DNA of 48,496 bases, from assembly GCA_937926445.1 (NCBI GenBank), contig CALBAK010000030.1:1-48496 (forward strand), given 5' to 3'. The notes beneath the pieces are model-generated. The model was not told the DNA's origin, did not search any database, and was given only the letters and a program-made list of their open reading frames with translations. How positions within the stretch are numbered: position 1 is the stretch's first letter; each line of letters starts with the position of its first letter. A program made the translations under genes and the position numbers. Below, piece by piece: positions 30,072-38,070 of the stretch. This DNA is from an uncultured Alphaproteobacteria bacterium (lineage in GTDB: Bacteria > Pseudomonadota > Alphaproteobacteria > Geminicoccales > Geminicoccaceae).

Positions 30072-31144
30072 CGGAACGTTTTCCTGGGATCGAAGGCGTC
30101 GCGCACCGCCTCGCCCACAAACACCAAAAGCGAGAGCATGGTCGCGACGACGACGAAGCCCGTGAGGCCGAGCCAGGGCGCCTGGAGATTGTTCTTGCCC
30201 TGCGAGAGGAGCTCACCCAACGAGGGCGAGCCGGGCGGCAGGCCGAAGCCCAGAAAATCGAGCGAGGTCAAAGTCGTGATCGAGCCGTTGAGGACGAAGG
30301 GGAGGAAGGTCAGGGCCGAGACCATGGCGTTCGGCAGGACGTGGCGGAACATGAGGACCGTGTTCGAGGCGCCGAGTGCCCGGGCGGCCCGCACGAAGTC
30401 GAAATTGCGCGCGCGCAGGAACTCGGCGCGCACGACGTCGACCAGGCTCATCCAGGAGAAGAGCAGCATGACACCCAAGAGCGTCCAGAAGCCCGGTGTC
30501 AGGAAGGAAGCGATGACGATGAGGAGATAGAGAACGGGGAGGCCGCCCCAAATCTCGAGGAAGCGCTGCAGGCCGAGATCGACCCAGCCGCCGAACCAGC
30601 CCTGAATCGCCCCCATGGCGATTCCGATCAGCGAGCTCGCGAAGGTGAGGGCGAGGCCGAACAGCACCGAAATGCGGAAGCCGTAGATCACGCGGGCGAG
30701 CACGTCGCGCGCCTGATCGTCGGTGCCGAGCCAATGCCGGGCATCCGGTGGCGAGGGGGCGGGGCCGGGTATGTCCTTGACCACGGTGTCCCAGCGATAG
30801 GGCACGAGCGGCCAGAGGATCCAGCCCTTCTCCTCGATGAGCGCCCGCACCTCCGCATCGTGGTAGTCGGCCTCGGTGTCGAAGAAGCCGCCGAAGGCCG
30901 TCTCTGGATAGGCGACGAGGAAGGGCGTGTAGAAGGCGCCGTCGTAGCGGACGAGCAGCGGCCGGTCGTTGGCGATCAGCTCGGCGAACAGACTCGCCAC
31001 GAATAGTAGGACGAAGATCCTGAGGCTCACCGCTCCGCGCCGGTTGCGCTCGAAATTGGCGAGCCGGCGGGCGCCGATCGGGGTGAGGCGCAGGGGAATT
31101 CCGAGGAAGCGGACCCGCTCGCGACGGACGACGGCGCTGCCCAT
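30068..31144 (-). CDS. yejE: Peptide/microcin C ABC transporter permease YejE
   Basis: 358-residue inner-membrane permease of the DppC/YejE type. N-terminal helix after RRGAVSLRIFVLLFVASL, a periplasmic segment of the YejE form (YDGAFYTPF, LWPLVPYR), the DDQARDVLARVIYGFRIS stretch, and the binding-protein-dependent transport domain with its EAA-like loop (EFLRARNFDFVRAARALGAS). Starts three bases after the yejB stop and overlaps yejF. Confidence 0.93.
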   Translation of the reverse strand: MGSAVVRRERVRFLGIPLRLTPIGARRLANFERNRRGAVSLRIFVLLFVASLFAELIANDRPLLVRYDGAFYTPFLVAYPETAFGGFFDTEADYHDAEVRALIEEKGWILWPLVPYRWDTVVKDIPGPAPSPPDARHWLGTDDQARDVLARVIYGFRISVLFGLALTFASSLIGIAMGAIQGWFGGWVDLGLQRFLEIWGGLPVLYLLIVIASFLTPGFWTLLGVMLLFSWMSLVDVVRAEFLRARNFDFVRAARALGASNTVLMFRHVLPNAMVSALTFLPFVLNGSITTLTSLDFLGFGLPPGSPSLGELLSQGKNNLQAPWLGLTGFVVVATMLSLLVFVGEAVRDAFDPRKTFR

Positions 31145-31147
31145 GCC

Positions 31148-32263
31148 TCAGGCGGTCCGGGCCTCGAAGTCGATCCGCGGATCGACCAGCACATAGGTCA
31201 GATCCGAGACGATCTTCATGACGAGGCCCAACAGCGTGAAAATGTAGAGCGTCCCGAACATCAAAGGATAGTCGCGGTTGAGGGCGGCCTCGTAACCGAG
31301 CAGACCCAGGCCATCGAGCGAGAAGATGATCTCGATCAACAGGGCCCCGGTGAACAGCATCCCGACGAAGGCGGCCGGGAATCCAGCGATCACGATCAGC
31401 ATGGCGTTGCGGAACACGTGGCCGTAGAGCACGCGACGCGGGGAGAGGCCCTTGGCGCGGGCGGTGATCACGTACTGTTTGTTGATCTCCTCGAGGAAGC
31501 TGTTCTTGGTGAGCATAGTGAGGGTGGCGAAGGAGCCCACGAGCATGGCCCCGATCGGCAGCACGAGGTGCCAGAGATAGTCGAGGATCCGCTCGGGCCA
31601 GGGAAGCTCGGCCCAGCCTTCCGAGACGAGCCCGCGGAGCGGGAAGATCTGCCAGTAGCTGCCGCCTGCGAAGAGCACGATCAGGAGGAGCGCGAACAGG
31701 AAGGAGGGGACGGCGTAGCCCACCACGATCGCCCCGCTCGTCCAGATGTCGAAGCGCGAGCCGTCGCGCACCGCCTTGGCGATCCCGAGCGGGATCGCCA
31801 CGAGATAGGTCAGGAGCGTCGTCCAGACCCCGAGCGAAATCGAGACCGGCATCTTCTCGAGAACGAGCTCGATCACCGTGCGGTCGCGGAAAAAGCTCGT
31901 GCCGAAGTCGAAGCGCAGATAATCGCCAAGCATCTTCAAGAAGCGCTCGTGCGCCGGACGGTCGAAGCCGAACTGACGTTCGAGCTGGGCGATCAACTCT
32001 GGCGGCAGGCCCTGGGCGCCGCGATAGGCGCCCTGCGGCCCACCCTGCTGTTGTTGGCGTGCCTCGAAGGCGGGCCCGCTCTCCCCTGCTCCCCCGCCGC
32101 CCGTGAGCCGGCCAGTGGCGCCGGCGCCGGTGCCGGTGAGCTCGGCGACGATTTTCTCGATCGGGCCGCCCGGGGCCGCCTGGATCACGACGAAGTTGAC
32201 GAGCAGAATGCCGAAAAGCGTCGGTATCACCAGGAGCAGGCGGCGGAGGATGTAGGCGAGCAC
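31148..32263 (-). CDS. yejB: Peptide/microcin C ABC transporter permease YejB
   Basis: 371-residue permease pairing with YejE. N-terminus [20 protein letters not shown] is the first helix. A Gly/Gln-rich periplasmic insert at about residues 40-80 distinguishes YejB from Dpp[13 protein letters not shown] and the [22 protein letters not shown] loop follow, the latter contacting the ATPase. Nine bases separate it from yejA and three from yejE, so the four genes form one tight transcription unit. Confidence 0.93.
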   Translation of the reverse strand: MLAYILRRLLLVIPTLFGILLVNFVVIQAAPGGPIEKIVAELTGTGAGATGRLTGGGGAGESGPAFEARQQQQGGPQGAYRGAQGLPPELIAQLERQFGFDRPAHERFLKMLGDYLRFDFGTSFFRDRTVIELVLEKMPVSISLGVWTTLLTYLVAIPLGIAKAVRDGSRFDIWTSGAIVVGYAVPSFLFALLLIVLFAGGSYWQIFPLRGLVSEGWAELPWPERILDYLWHLVLPIGAMLVGSFATLTMLTKNSFLEEINKQYVITARAKGLSPRRVLYGHVFRNAMLIVIAGFPAAFVGMLFTGALLIEIIFSLDGLGLLGYEAALNRDYPLMFGTLYIFTLLGLVMKIVSDLTYVLVDPRIDFEARTA

Positions 32264-32272
32264 GGGGTCGGA

Positions 32273-34126
32273 TCAGCGTACGGCGAGGCCGAGCGCCCGG
32301 CGCCGCTCGTCGAGGGCGCGCTCCTTCGCCGGATCGATCCACCAGGCGAAGATGTCGATGCCGTAGCGGGGGTTCTTGGTCGCACGAGCGAATTTGTCCC
32401 ACGCTGCGATCCAAGTCTCGCGATTGTGCCAGTGCGGGATCACGTAATGACCCCAGAGCAGGACACGGTCGAGCGCGCGACAGGCGGTGATCAGCGCTTC
32501 GCGGTCGGGTGCTTGAACGATCTTTTCGATCAGGAAGTCGACGACCGGATCCTCGAGCCCGATCAGGTTGCGCGAGCCGCTCTGCCTTGCCGCGGCCGAG
32601 CTCCAGAAGTTGCGCTGTTCGTTGCCGGGCGACAGGCTCTGCGGGAAGACCGCCACCACCATGTCGAAGTCGAACTCTTCGAGCCGCCGTTGATATTGCG
32701 CGTCGTCGACCACCCGCACACGGGCCTCTACACCGAGTCGCTCAAGATTCTTGACGAAAGGCCCGACGATCCGTTCGAAGAGTCCACCCTGATCCAGCAG
32801 GATCTCGAAGTTCACAGGCCGACCGCTCGCGAGCTCGACGAGTTTGCCCTGGCGGACTTCGTAACCGCCCGCCTTCAAGATCTCGAAAGCGCGGCGCAAA
32901 TTCTCGCGGATGTTACCAGAGCCGTCGGTCCGGGGCGCTTCGTAGATCTTCTCGAAGACTTCGCGCGGCAGCCGGTCGCGGAACGGCTCGAGCAGCGCCC
33001 GCTCCGCCTCCGAAATGGCCTCTCGGGCGGCGAGCTCGCTGTTCGGGAAGTAGCTCTCGGTCCGGAAATAGTTGTCGTAGAACAGGTTCTTGCGGGTCCA
33101 CTCGAAGTCGAAGGCGTAGTTCAGCGCCTCGCGGAGCGCCCGGTTCTGGAAAATCGGCCGGCGCAGATTGTAGACGAAGCCCTGCATGCCGACCCCTCCT
33201 TCGCGCGGAATCGCCTCGCGCTTGAGGAGCCCGCGCTCGGCCGCCGGGCCGGTGTAGCCCGTGGCCCAGAAACGCGAGCTGTTCTCGATCCGCAGATCGA
33301 ACTCGCCGGCCTTCAAGGCCTCGAGGGCGACATTGGGGTCGCGGAAGTAGACATAGCGAATCTCGTCGTAATTATAGCGGCCGCGCATCACCGGAACGTT
33401 CGCACCCCAATAGTCGTGGACGCGCTCGTAGGTGATCGAGCGGCCCGGATCGACGGACCTGACACGATAGGCGCCGGACCCGAGCGGCGGCTCGAGCGTC
33501 GTCTTCTCGAAATCGCGGCCTTCCCAATAGTGTCTGGGCAAGATCGGCATCTGGCCGACGATGAGCGGCAGCTCGCGGTTGACCGTGCCGTCGAAGACGA
33601 AACGCACCCGCCGCTCGCCCTCGGCAACCGCGTCGACGACGTTGGCGTAATAGGCCCGGTAGAAAGGCTCGCCCTTGCTCTTCAAGATCCGGAGCGAGAA
33701 GGCCACGTCCTCGACCGTGACCGGGCGACCGTCGTGCCAACGCGCCTCGGGGCGGAGCGTGAAGGCGACCCAGGAGCGATCGGCCGGCATCTCGATCGTC
33801 TCGGCCAAGAGCCCGTACTCCGAGAAGGCCTCGTCGAGGTTCTGGATGGTGAGGCTCTCGAAGGGCAGGCCCGAGCCCGCGGCGTCGTTCCCCTTCAAGA
33901 TGTAAGGGTTGAGATTGTCGAAGGTACCGATCGCCGCGAGGGTGAGTCTGCCGCCCTTCGGCGCATCCGGATTCGCGTAGGGCAGATGGGTGAAGTCGGG
34001 CGGCAGGGCCGGCTCGCCGTGCATGGCGATGCCGTGCACCGGCCGTGGCGCCTCGCCCCGGACGGGCCCGACGAGGAACACCGTCAGGAGGATCGTGAGG
34101 CCGAGTCGCAGTCTCGCCCCGCCCAT
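32273..34126 (-). CDS. yejA: Extracellular solute-binding protein YejA (family 5)
   Basis: 617-residue periplasmic binding protein with a Sec signal peptide (LGLTILLTVFLVGPVRG). Then come HGIAMHGEPALPPDFTHLPY, LNPYILKG and ESLTIQNLDEAFSEYG, typical of YejA. DppA/OppA-fold domains extend to the end. In enterobacteria YejABEF imports microcin C and peptides and helps resist antimicrobial peptides. First gene of the yej operon; 67 bases downstream of hisN on the same strand with no clear terminator between, so read-through from hisN is possible. Confidence 0.93.
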   Translation of the reverse strand: MGGARLRLGLTILLTVFLVGPVRGEAPRPVHGIAMHGEPALPPDFTHLPYANPDAPKGGRLTLAAIGTFDNLNPYILKGNDAAGSGLPFESLTIQNLDEAFSEYGLLAETIEMPADRSWVAFTLRPEARWHDGRPVTVEDVAFSLRILKSKGEPFYRAYYANVVDAVAEGERRVRFVFDGTVNRELPLIVGQMPILPRHYWEGRDFEKTTLEPPLGSGAYRVRSVDPGRSITYERVHDYWGANVPVMRGRYNYDEIRYVYFRDPNVALEALKAGEFDLRIENSSRFWATGYTGPAAERGLLKREAIPREGGVGMQGFVYNLRRPIFQNRALREALNYAFDFEWTRKNLFYDNYFRTESYFPNSELAAREAISEAERALLEPFRDRLPREVFEKIYEAPRTDGSGNIRENLRRAFEILKAGGYEVRQGKLVELASGRPVNFEILLDQGGLFERIVGPFVKNLERLGVEARVRVVDDAQYQRRLEEFDFDMVVAVFPQSLSPGNEQRNFWSSAAARQSGSRNLIGLEDPVVDFLIEKIVQAPDREALITACRALDRVLLWGHYVIPHWHNRETWIAAWDKFARATKNPRYGIDIFAWWIDPAKERALDERRRALGLAVR

Positions 34127-34193
34127 CGCGCGCCTCCACCGCTCTCACCCTTGACGCCCCGCAACCTAGTGGCGCGGTCGCGGTAGGGAAAGG

Positions 34194-34991
34194 TCAGGCG
34201 ACGGCGAGCGCGGCGAGGGCGGCGCGGTGGACGCGGCGATCGCCCGCGATCACCATCCGCTGGTCGCTTTGGAGCCCCGGGGGGCGACCCTGCCAGTCGG
34301 TGAGGATCCCCCCCGCACCCTCGATCACCGGGACGAGGGGCAGCACGTCATAGGCCTCGAGGTCGGCCTCGATCACGAGATCGAGGCCGCCCAGAGCGAC
34401 GAGGCCGGCGCCGTAAGCGTCGCCGCCCCAGATCGCCTGGCGGACCCGACCGAGCACGCGCTCGAAGGCCGCCCGCTCGGCCGGCTCGGCGAACATCTGC
34501 GGGCTCGTGCAGCCGAGCATCGCCGCCTCGAGAGTCGGGCAGGGGCGGGTGCGGCAGGGCCGGCCGTTCAGGAGAGTGGGCCGGCCGCGGGCGCCGATCC
34601 AGCGCTCGCCGAGGATACCTTGCTCGATCACCCCCAGAACGGGTCGGCCCTGGTGCAGGAGAGCGATCAGCGTGGCGAAGAGCGGCCGGCCGCAGACGAA
34701 GGACTTGGTCCCGTCGATCGGGTCTAGGACCCACACCCATTCCGCCTCGAGTCGCGCCCGCCCGTGCTCTTCGCCGAGGAGGCCGTCGCCGGGTCGGTGG
34801 CGCTCGATCAGCTCGCGCATGACCGCCTCGGCCTCGCGGTCGGCGATCGTGACCGGGCTCGAATCGGCCTTGGTGTCGACCGCGACGGGCCTGCGGAACC
34901 AGCGCCGCTGGATCTCACCCGCGGCATCCGCGAGCCGGTGGGCGAAGGCGACGAGCTCGGCCGGGACGGCGTCCACCGCGCGCTCAGCCAC
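34194..34991 (-). CDS. hisN: Histidinol-phosphatase of the inositol monophosphatase family
   Basis: 265 residues. IMPase-family metal sites GEEHG (about 73-77), DPIDGTKSF (90-98), and a C-terminal EAYDVLPLVPVIEGAGG. The form DGTKSFVCGRPLF is that of HisN-type histidinol-phosphate phosphatases, the penultimate step of histidine synthesis; inositol or other sugar phosphate activity cannot be ruled out. GTG start at 34991 overlaps the cytochrome c stop by eight bases, implying coupling. Confidence 0.85.
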   Translation of the reverse strand: MAERAVDAVPAELVAFAHRLADAAGEIQRRWFRRPVAVDTKADSSPVTIADREAEAVMRELIERHRPGDGLLGEEHGRARLEAEWVWVLDPIDGTKSFVCGRPLFATLIALLHQGRPVLGVIEQGILGERWIGARGRPTLLNGRPCRTRPCPTLEAAMLGCTSPQMFAEPAERAAFERVLGRVRQAIWGGDAYGAGLVALGGLDLVIEADLEAYDVLPLVPVIEGAGGILTDWQGRPPGLQSDQRMVIAGDRRVHRAALAALAVA

Positions 34992-35529
34992 CTGGCAGCG
35001 GAGCGGGCTCGTCGGCCAGGCTGCGCAGATAAGCGATGAGATCGGCCCGCTCGTCGGGCCGTGCGATCCCGGCGAAGCTCATCTTGGTGCCGGGCGCGTA
35101 GGCCTTGGGGTTGGCGATGAAGGCATCGAGCGCCTCGTAGCTCCATTCGCCACCGGTGCCGAGCAGTGCCTGGGAATAGGCGAAGCCCTCGACATGGCCC
35201 TTCTTGGCCGCCACGACACCCCAGAGGTTCGGGCCGACGCCGTTCCTGCCGCCCTTCTCGAAGGTGTGGCAGGAGGCGCATTTCTTGGCCGCCACTTTGC
35301 CACGCTCGACATCGGCCGCGGCGAGCCGCACGGCGATCGGCTCGGCGCGGGCGGGTTCGGCCTTCTCCTCCGCCGGCGCCGGCCCGCCCCTGGCGGCGAC
35401 CGGGAAGGCGCGCTCCTTCGGCACGTGCGGCCGGTAGAGCAGATCGGAGAGCACCGCCGAGCCCACGCCGATGATCCCGGCGGTAAGGATCGCCGCGGCC
35501 AGCTTGTTGCCTTCGAGGGACGATGCCAT
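34984..35529 (-). CDS. Membrane-anchored class I cytochrome c
   Basis: 181 residues from ATG 35529. One uncleaved N-terminal membrane helix (about 9-32), a Pro/Ala/Glu-rich linker, then a cytochrome c domain with CASCH at 84-88 binding heme and GTKMSF providing the distal Met. This is the cytochrome c552/CycM type that carries electrons from the bc1 complex to terminal oxidases. In many alphaproteobacteria it sits divergently beside kdsB and pheA, exactly as here. The 110-base gap to kdsB is the shared promoter region. Confidence 0.92.
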   Translation of the reverse strand: MASSLEGNKLAAAILTAGIIGVGSAVLSDLLYRPHVPKERAFPVAARGGPAPAEEKAEPARAEPIAVRLAAADVERGKVAAKKCASCHTFEKGGRNGVGPNLWGVVAAKKGHVEGFAYSQALLGTGGEWSYEALDAFIANPKAYAPGTKMSFAGIARPDERADLIAYLRSLADEPAPLPGG

Positions 35530-35639
35530 AGCTCGCGCCGTTCCCGCTCGTTGCTTCGGAGGTCCGCGCCGCCCGCGCCGGACCGGGCACGGGCACCGCG
35601 GCGCGCCGCTCGATCCGCGGCGCGATCGGAGTATGGGGG

Positions 35640-36440
35640 ATGATGCCTGAGCCTGCCAGCCGCGACACGGGGTCGCGCACCATCGTCCTGATCCCGGCTC
35701 GGCTCGCCTCGACCCGGCTGCCGGGCAAGCCGCTCGCGCTCGTCGAGGGCGAGCCCATGATCGTGCGGGTCTGGCGGGTCGCACTGGCCTCGGGCCTCGG
35801 CCGGGTCGTGGTGGCGGCGGCGGAGCCCGCGATCGCCGAGGCGGTCGAGCGGGCCGGCGGCGAAGCCGTACTCGTCCCCGAGGAGGTGCCGTCGGGCACC
35901 GACCGGATCCAGCGAGCCCTCGCCCGACTCGACCCCGAGCGGCGGTACCGCCGGGTCGTCAACCTTCAGGGCGACCTGCCGACGCTCGACCCGGCCGATC
36001 TCCGCCGGGTCGTCGAACCGCTCGACCGGATGGGCGCGGACATCGGAACGCTGGCGGTCGCCACCACCGACCCGGAGGAGCGGACCCGTCCCAATTTCGT
36101 GAAGGCCGTCGTGAGCTTCCTGCCCGAGGATCCGACACTCGGCCGAGCGCTCTACTTCACCCGCGCGCCGGCGCCCACGGGCGAGGGGCCGGTCTGGCAC
36201 CATATCGGCATCTATGCCTTCGGCCGCGACGCCCTCGAGCGGTTCTGCGCTCTGCCGGCGAGCCCCCTCGAGCTCCGCGAGAAGCTCGAGCAGCTCCGCG
36301 CGCTCGAAGCCGGCATGAGCATCGGCATCAAGCTGATCGCGAGCGCCCCCTTCGGCGTCGACACACCGGAGGATCTCGAGCGGGCGCGTGCCGTCCTGGC
36401 GGCGCGGCGGACGGCCCGAGCAGAGGAAAGGAACCCTTGA
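35640..36440 (+). CDS. kdsB: 3-deoxy-manno-octulosonate cytidylyltransferase
   Basis: 266 residues; activates KDO with CTP for lipopolysaccharide core synthesis. IPARLASTRLPGKPL near the N-terminus binds CTP, NLQGDLPTLDP holds the metal-binding Asp, and HHIGIYAFGRDALERF and EKLEQLRALE follow in the family order. FGVDTPEDLERAR is the usual end. Two adjacent ATGs at the start; the frame ends with TTGA, which also supplies the start of pheA. Confidence 0.95.
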   Translation: MMPEPASRDTGSRTIVLIPARLASTRLPGKPLALVEGEPMIVRVWRVALASGLGRVVVAAAEPAIAEAVERAGGEAVLVPEEVPSGTDRIQRALARLDPERRYRRVVNLQGDLPTLDPADLRRVVEPLDRMGADIGTLAVATTDPEERTRPNFVKAVVSFLPEDPTLGRALYFTRAPAPTGEGPVWHHIGIYAFGRDALERFCALPASPLELREKLEQLRALEAGMSIGIKLIASAPFGVDTPEDLERARAVLAARRTARAEERNP

Positions 36441-37324
36441 CGAGCCTCGACGATCACGGCCTGGCCCCGGCCCGCACCACACCGGCCGAATACCGCATCG
36501 CCTTCCAGGGACGACCGGGGGCCTATTCGCACATGGCCTGTCGCCAGCATTATCCCGAACTCGAGCCCCTGCCCTGCCACTCCTTCGAGGACGCTTTCGC
36601 GGCGGTGCGCGAAGGGGCGGCACGGCTCGCCATGATCCCGGTCGACAACTCCGTCGCGGGTCGGGTGGCCGACGTGCACCATCTCCTCCCGCAGGGCGGA
36701 CTGCACATCGTGGCCGAGCATTTCCTCAGGGTGAACCACCAACTGCTCGCCCTCCCGGGTTCGAGCCTCGAGACGATCCGGGTCGTCGAGAGCCATGTCC
36801 ATGCGATCGGCCAGTGCCGGAACTTCCTGCGCCGGCACGGCTATGAAGCCAAGGTGGTGGCCGATACGGCCGGGGCCGCGGCCGAGGTAGCAGCGGCCGG
36901 TGACCCGGCCCGTGCCGCGATCGCCTCGCGGCTCGCGGCCGAGATCTACGGGCTCGTCGTGCTCGCTTCCGACATCGAGGACGCCGAGCACAACACCACC
37001 CGCTTCCTCGTGCTCGCCCGCGAGCCGCGCTGGCCGTCTCTGCGCGACGGGCCGGTGATCACGACCTTCACCTTCCGGGTGCGCAACCGGCCGGCCGCGC
37101 TCTACAAGGCCCTCGGCGGCTTCGCCACCAATGGCGTCAACATGGTGAAGCTCGAATCCTATATCGACGGGGCCTTCGCCCAGGCCCGGTTCTACGCCGA
37201 TATCATGGGCCATCCGGAGGAGGACCGGGTGCGCTACGCCTTCGAGGAGCTCCGCTTCTTCTCGCACAATGTCGAGATCCTGGGCGTCTACCCGGCGGAC
37301 CCGTTCCGCGAGCGGGTCGGCTGA
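36437..37324 (+). CDS. pheA: Prephenate dehydratase
   Basis: 295 residues; converts prephenate to phenylpyruvate in phenylalanine synthesis. Begins IAFQGRPGAYSHMA, contains IPVDNSVAGRVADVH and the catalytic NTTRF (around residues 188-192), and ends in an ACT domain with FATNGVNMVKLESY, which binds Phe for feedback control. No chorismate mutase domain, as usual for alphaproteobacteria. The start is taken as TTG 36437 inside the kdsB stop, with AGGAAAGG upstream. Confidence 0.93.
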   Translation: MTSLDDHGLAPARTTPAEYRIAFQGRPGAYSHMACRQHYPELEPLPCHSFEDAFAAVREGAARLAMIPVDNSVAGRVADVHHLLPQGGLHIVAEHFLRVNHQLLALPGSSLETIRVVESHVHAIGQCRNFLRRHGYEAKVVADTAGAAAEVAAAGDPARAAIASRLAAEIYGLVVLASDIEDAEHNTTRFLVLAREPRWPSLRDGPVITTFTFRVRNRPAALYKALGGFATNGVNMVKLESYIDGAFAQARFYADIMGHPEEDRVRYAFEELRFFSHNVEILGVYPADPFRERVG

Positions 37325-37549
37325 CCGGGGGACCCGCCTCGACCTGGGAACCCCGGCTGGGCGACGGGCTTTCACGGGCGACTCCGGGCCGGCGCTCGAG
37401 CTCCGCGACGTGCGATCGGACCAGCCGGCTTTGCGCTGTCGAAAAGAGCCCGCTGCGGCACGGGGAAGCGCGGTTCCGTTGACGGGAAGCCGAGGCGGGC
37501 CGATCTTCTGGTCGGGCGGGTCCTGCCCCCGCAAGCGGTCGGTCCTGCG

Positions 37550-37984
37550 ATGGCCGTGAGCCTCGACACCCTTCGGATCGCACGGCGCCTCAAAGAGGCC
37601 GGCCTCGACGAGCGTCAGGCCGAGACCATCACGGACGTGCTGCGCGAGACCCGCGAGCTCGATTTCTCGCTCCTCGCCACCAAGGCCGACATCGCCGAAC
37701 TCCGCAACGCCACCAAGGCGGACATCGCCGAGCTGCGGAGCGAGATGGACCTGCGCTTCGCCGAACTGCGCAAGGAGATGGACCTGCGCTTCGCCGAACT
37801 GCGGAGCGAGATGGACCGCCGCTTCTCGGCGGTGCAAGGGGAAATCGACCGTAGGTTCACCGCCCTCGAGGGCAAGCTCGCCGTGCTCCAGGCCGAGCTC
37901 GCGAGCCTCAAATGGATGGTGAGCGGGATCGGCTTCGGCATCCTCTTGCTCGTGATCCGCTCGTTCTGGCCCGGGCTCGGCTGA
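37550..37984 (+). CDS. DUF1640-like coiled-coil protein with C-terminal membrane anchor
   Basis: 144 residues. N-terminal helical part (TLRIARRLKEAGLDERQAE), then six 11-residue repeats at 43-108, then a single membrane helix (about 122-140) and a short tail. Such proteins resemble DUF1640/CCDC90 coiled coils, which form trimers anchored in a membrane; function in bacteria is unknown. The repeated unit reads xMDLRFAELRx, a hendecad pattern giving a right-handed coiled coil. It lies just upstream of the restriction enzyme gene and may share its transcript (86 bases apart), but a functional link is only a guess. Confidence 0.75.
   Translation: MAVSLDTLRIARRLKEAGLDERQAETITDVLRETRELDFSLLATKADIAELRNATKADIAELRSEMDLRFAELRKEMDLRFAELRSEMDRRFSAVQGEIDRRFTALEGKLAVLQAELASLKWMVSGIGFGILLLVIRSFWPGLG
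37676..37873 (+). repeat. Six 33-bp in-frame repeats coding 11-residue units
   Basis: Units in order: ATKADIAELRN, ATKADIAELRS, EMDLRFAELRK, EMDLRFAELRS, EMDRRFSAVQG, EIDRRFTALEG. Units 1-2 and units 3-4 are nearly identical pairs, suggesting recent duplication; the last two have diverged. Confidence 0.85.
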
Positions 37985-38070
37985 AACCGCGCGCCGCGGC
38001 GACCGCCGCTCTAGGTCCCCCGCCCGCAGCGCACGCTTGTCGTCCGGTCGCCGGGCGCTAGAACCCGGCC

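Noticed and set aside
26472-34126. Dehydratase plus yej transporter as one sugar or peptide uptake system
   Set aside because: The genes are convergent with a hairpin between them, and the transporter's parts match the peptide/microcin C class, not a sugar importer.
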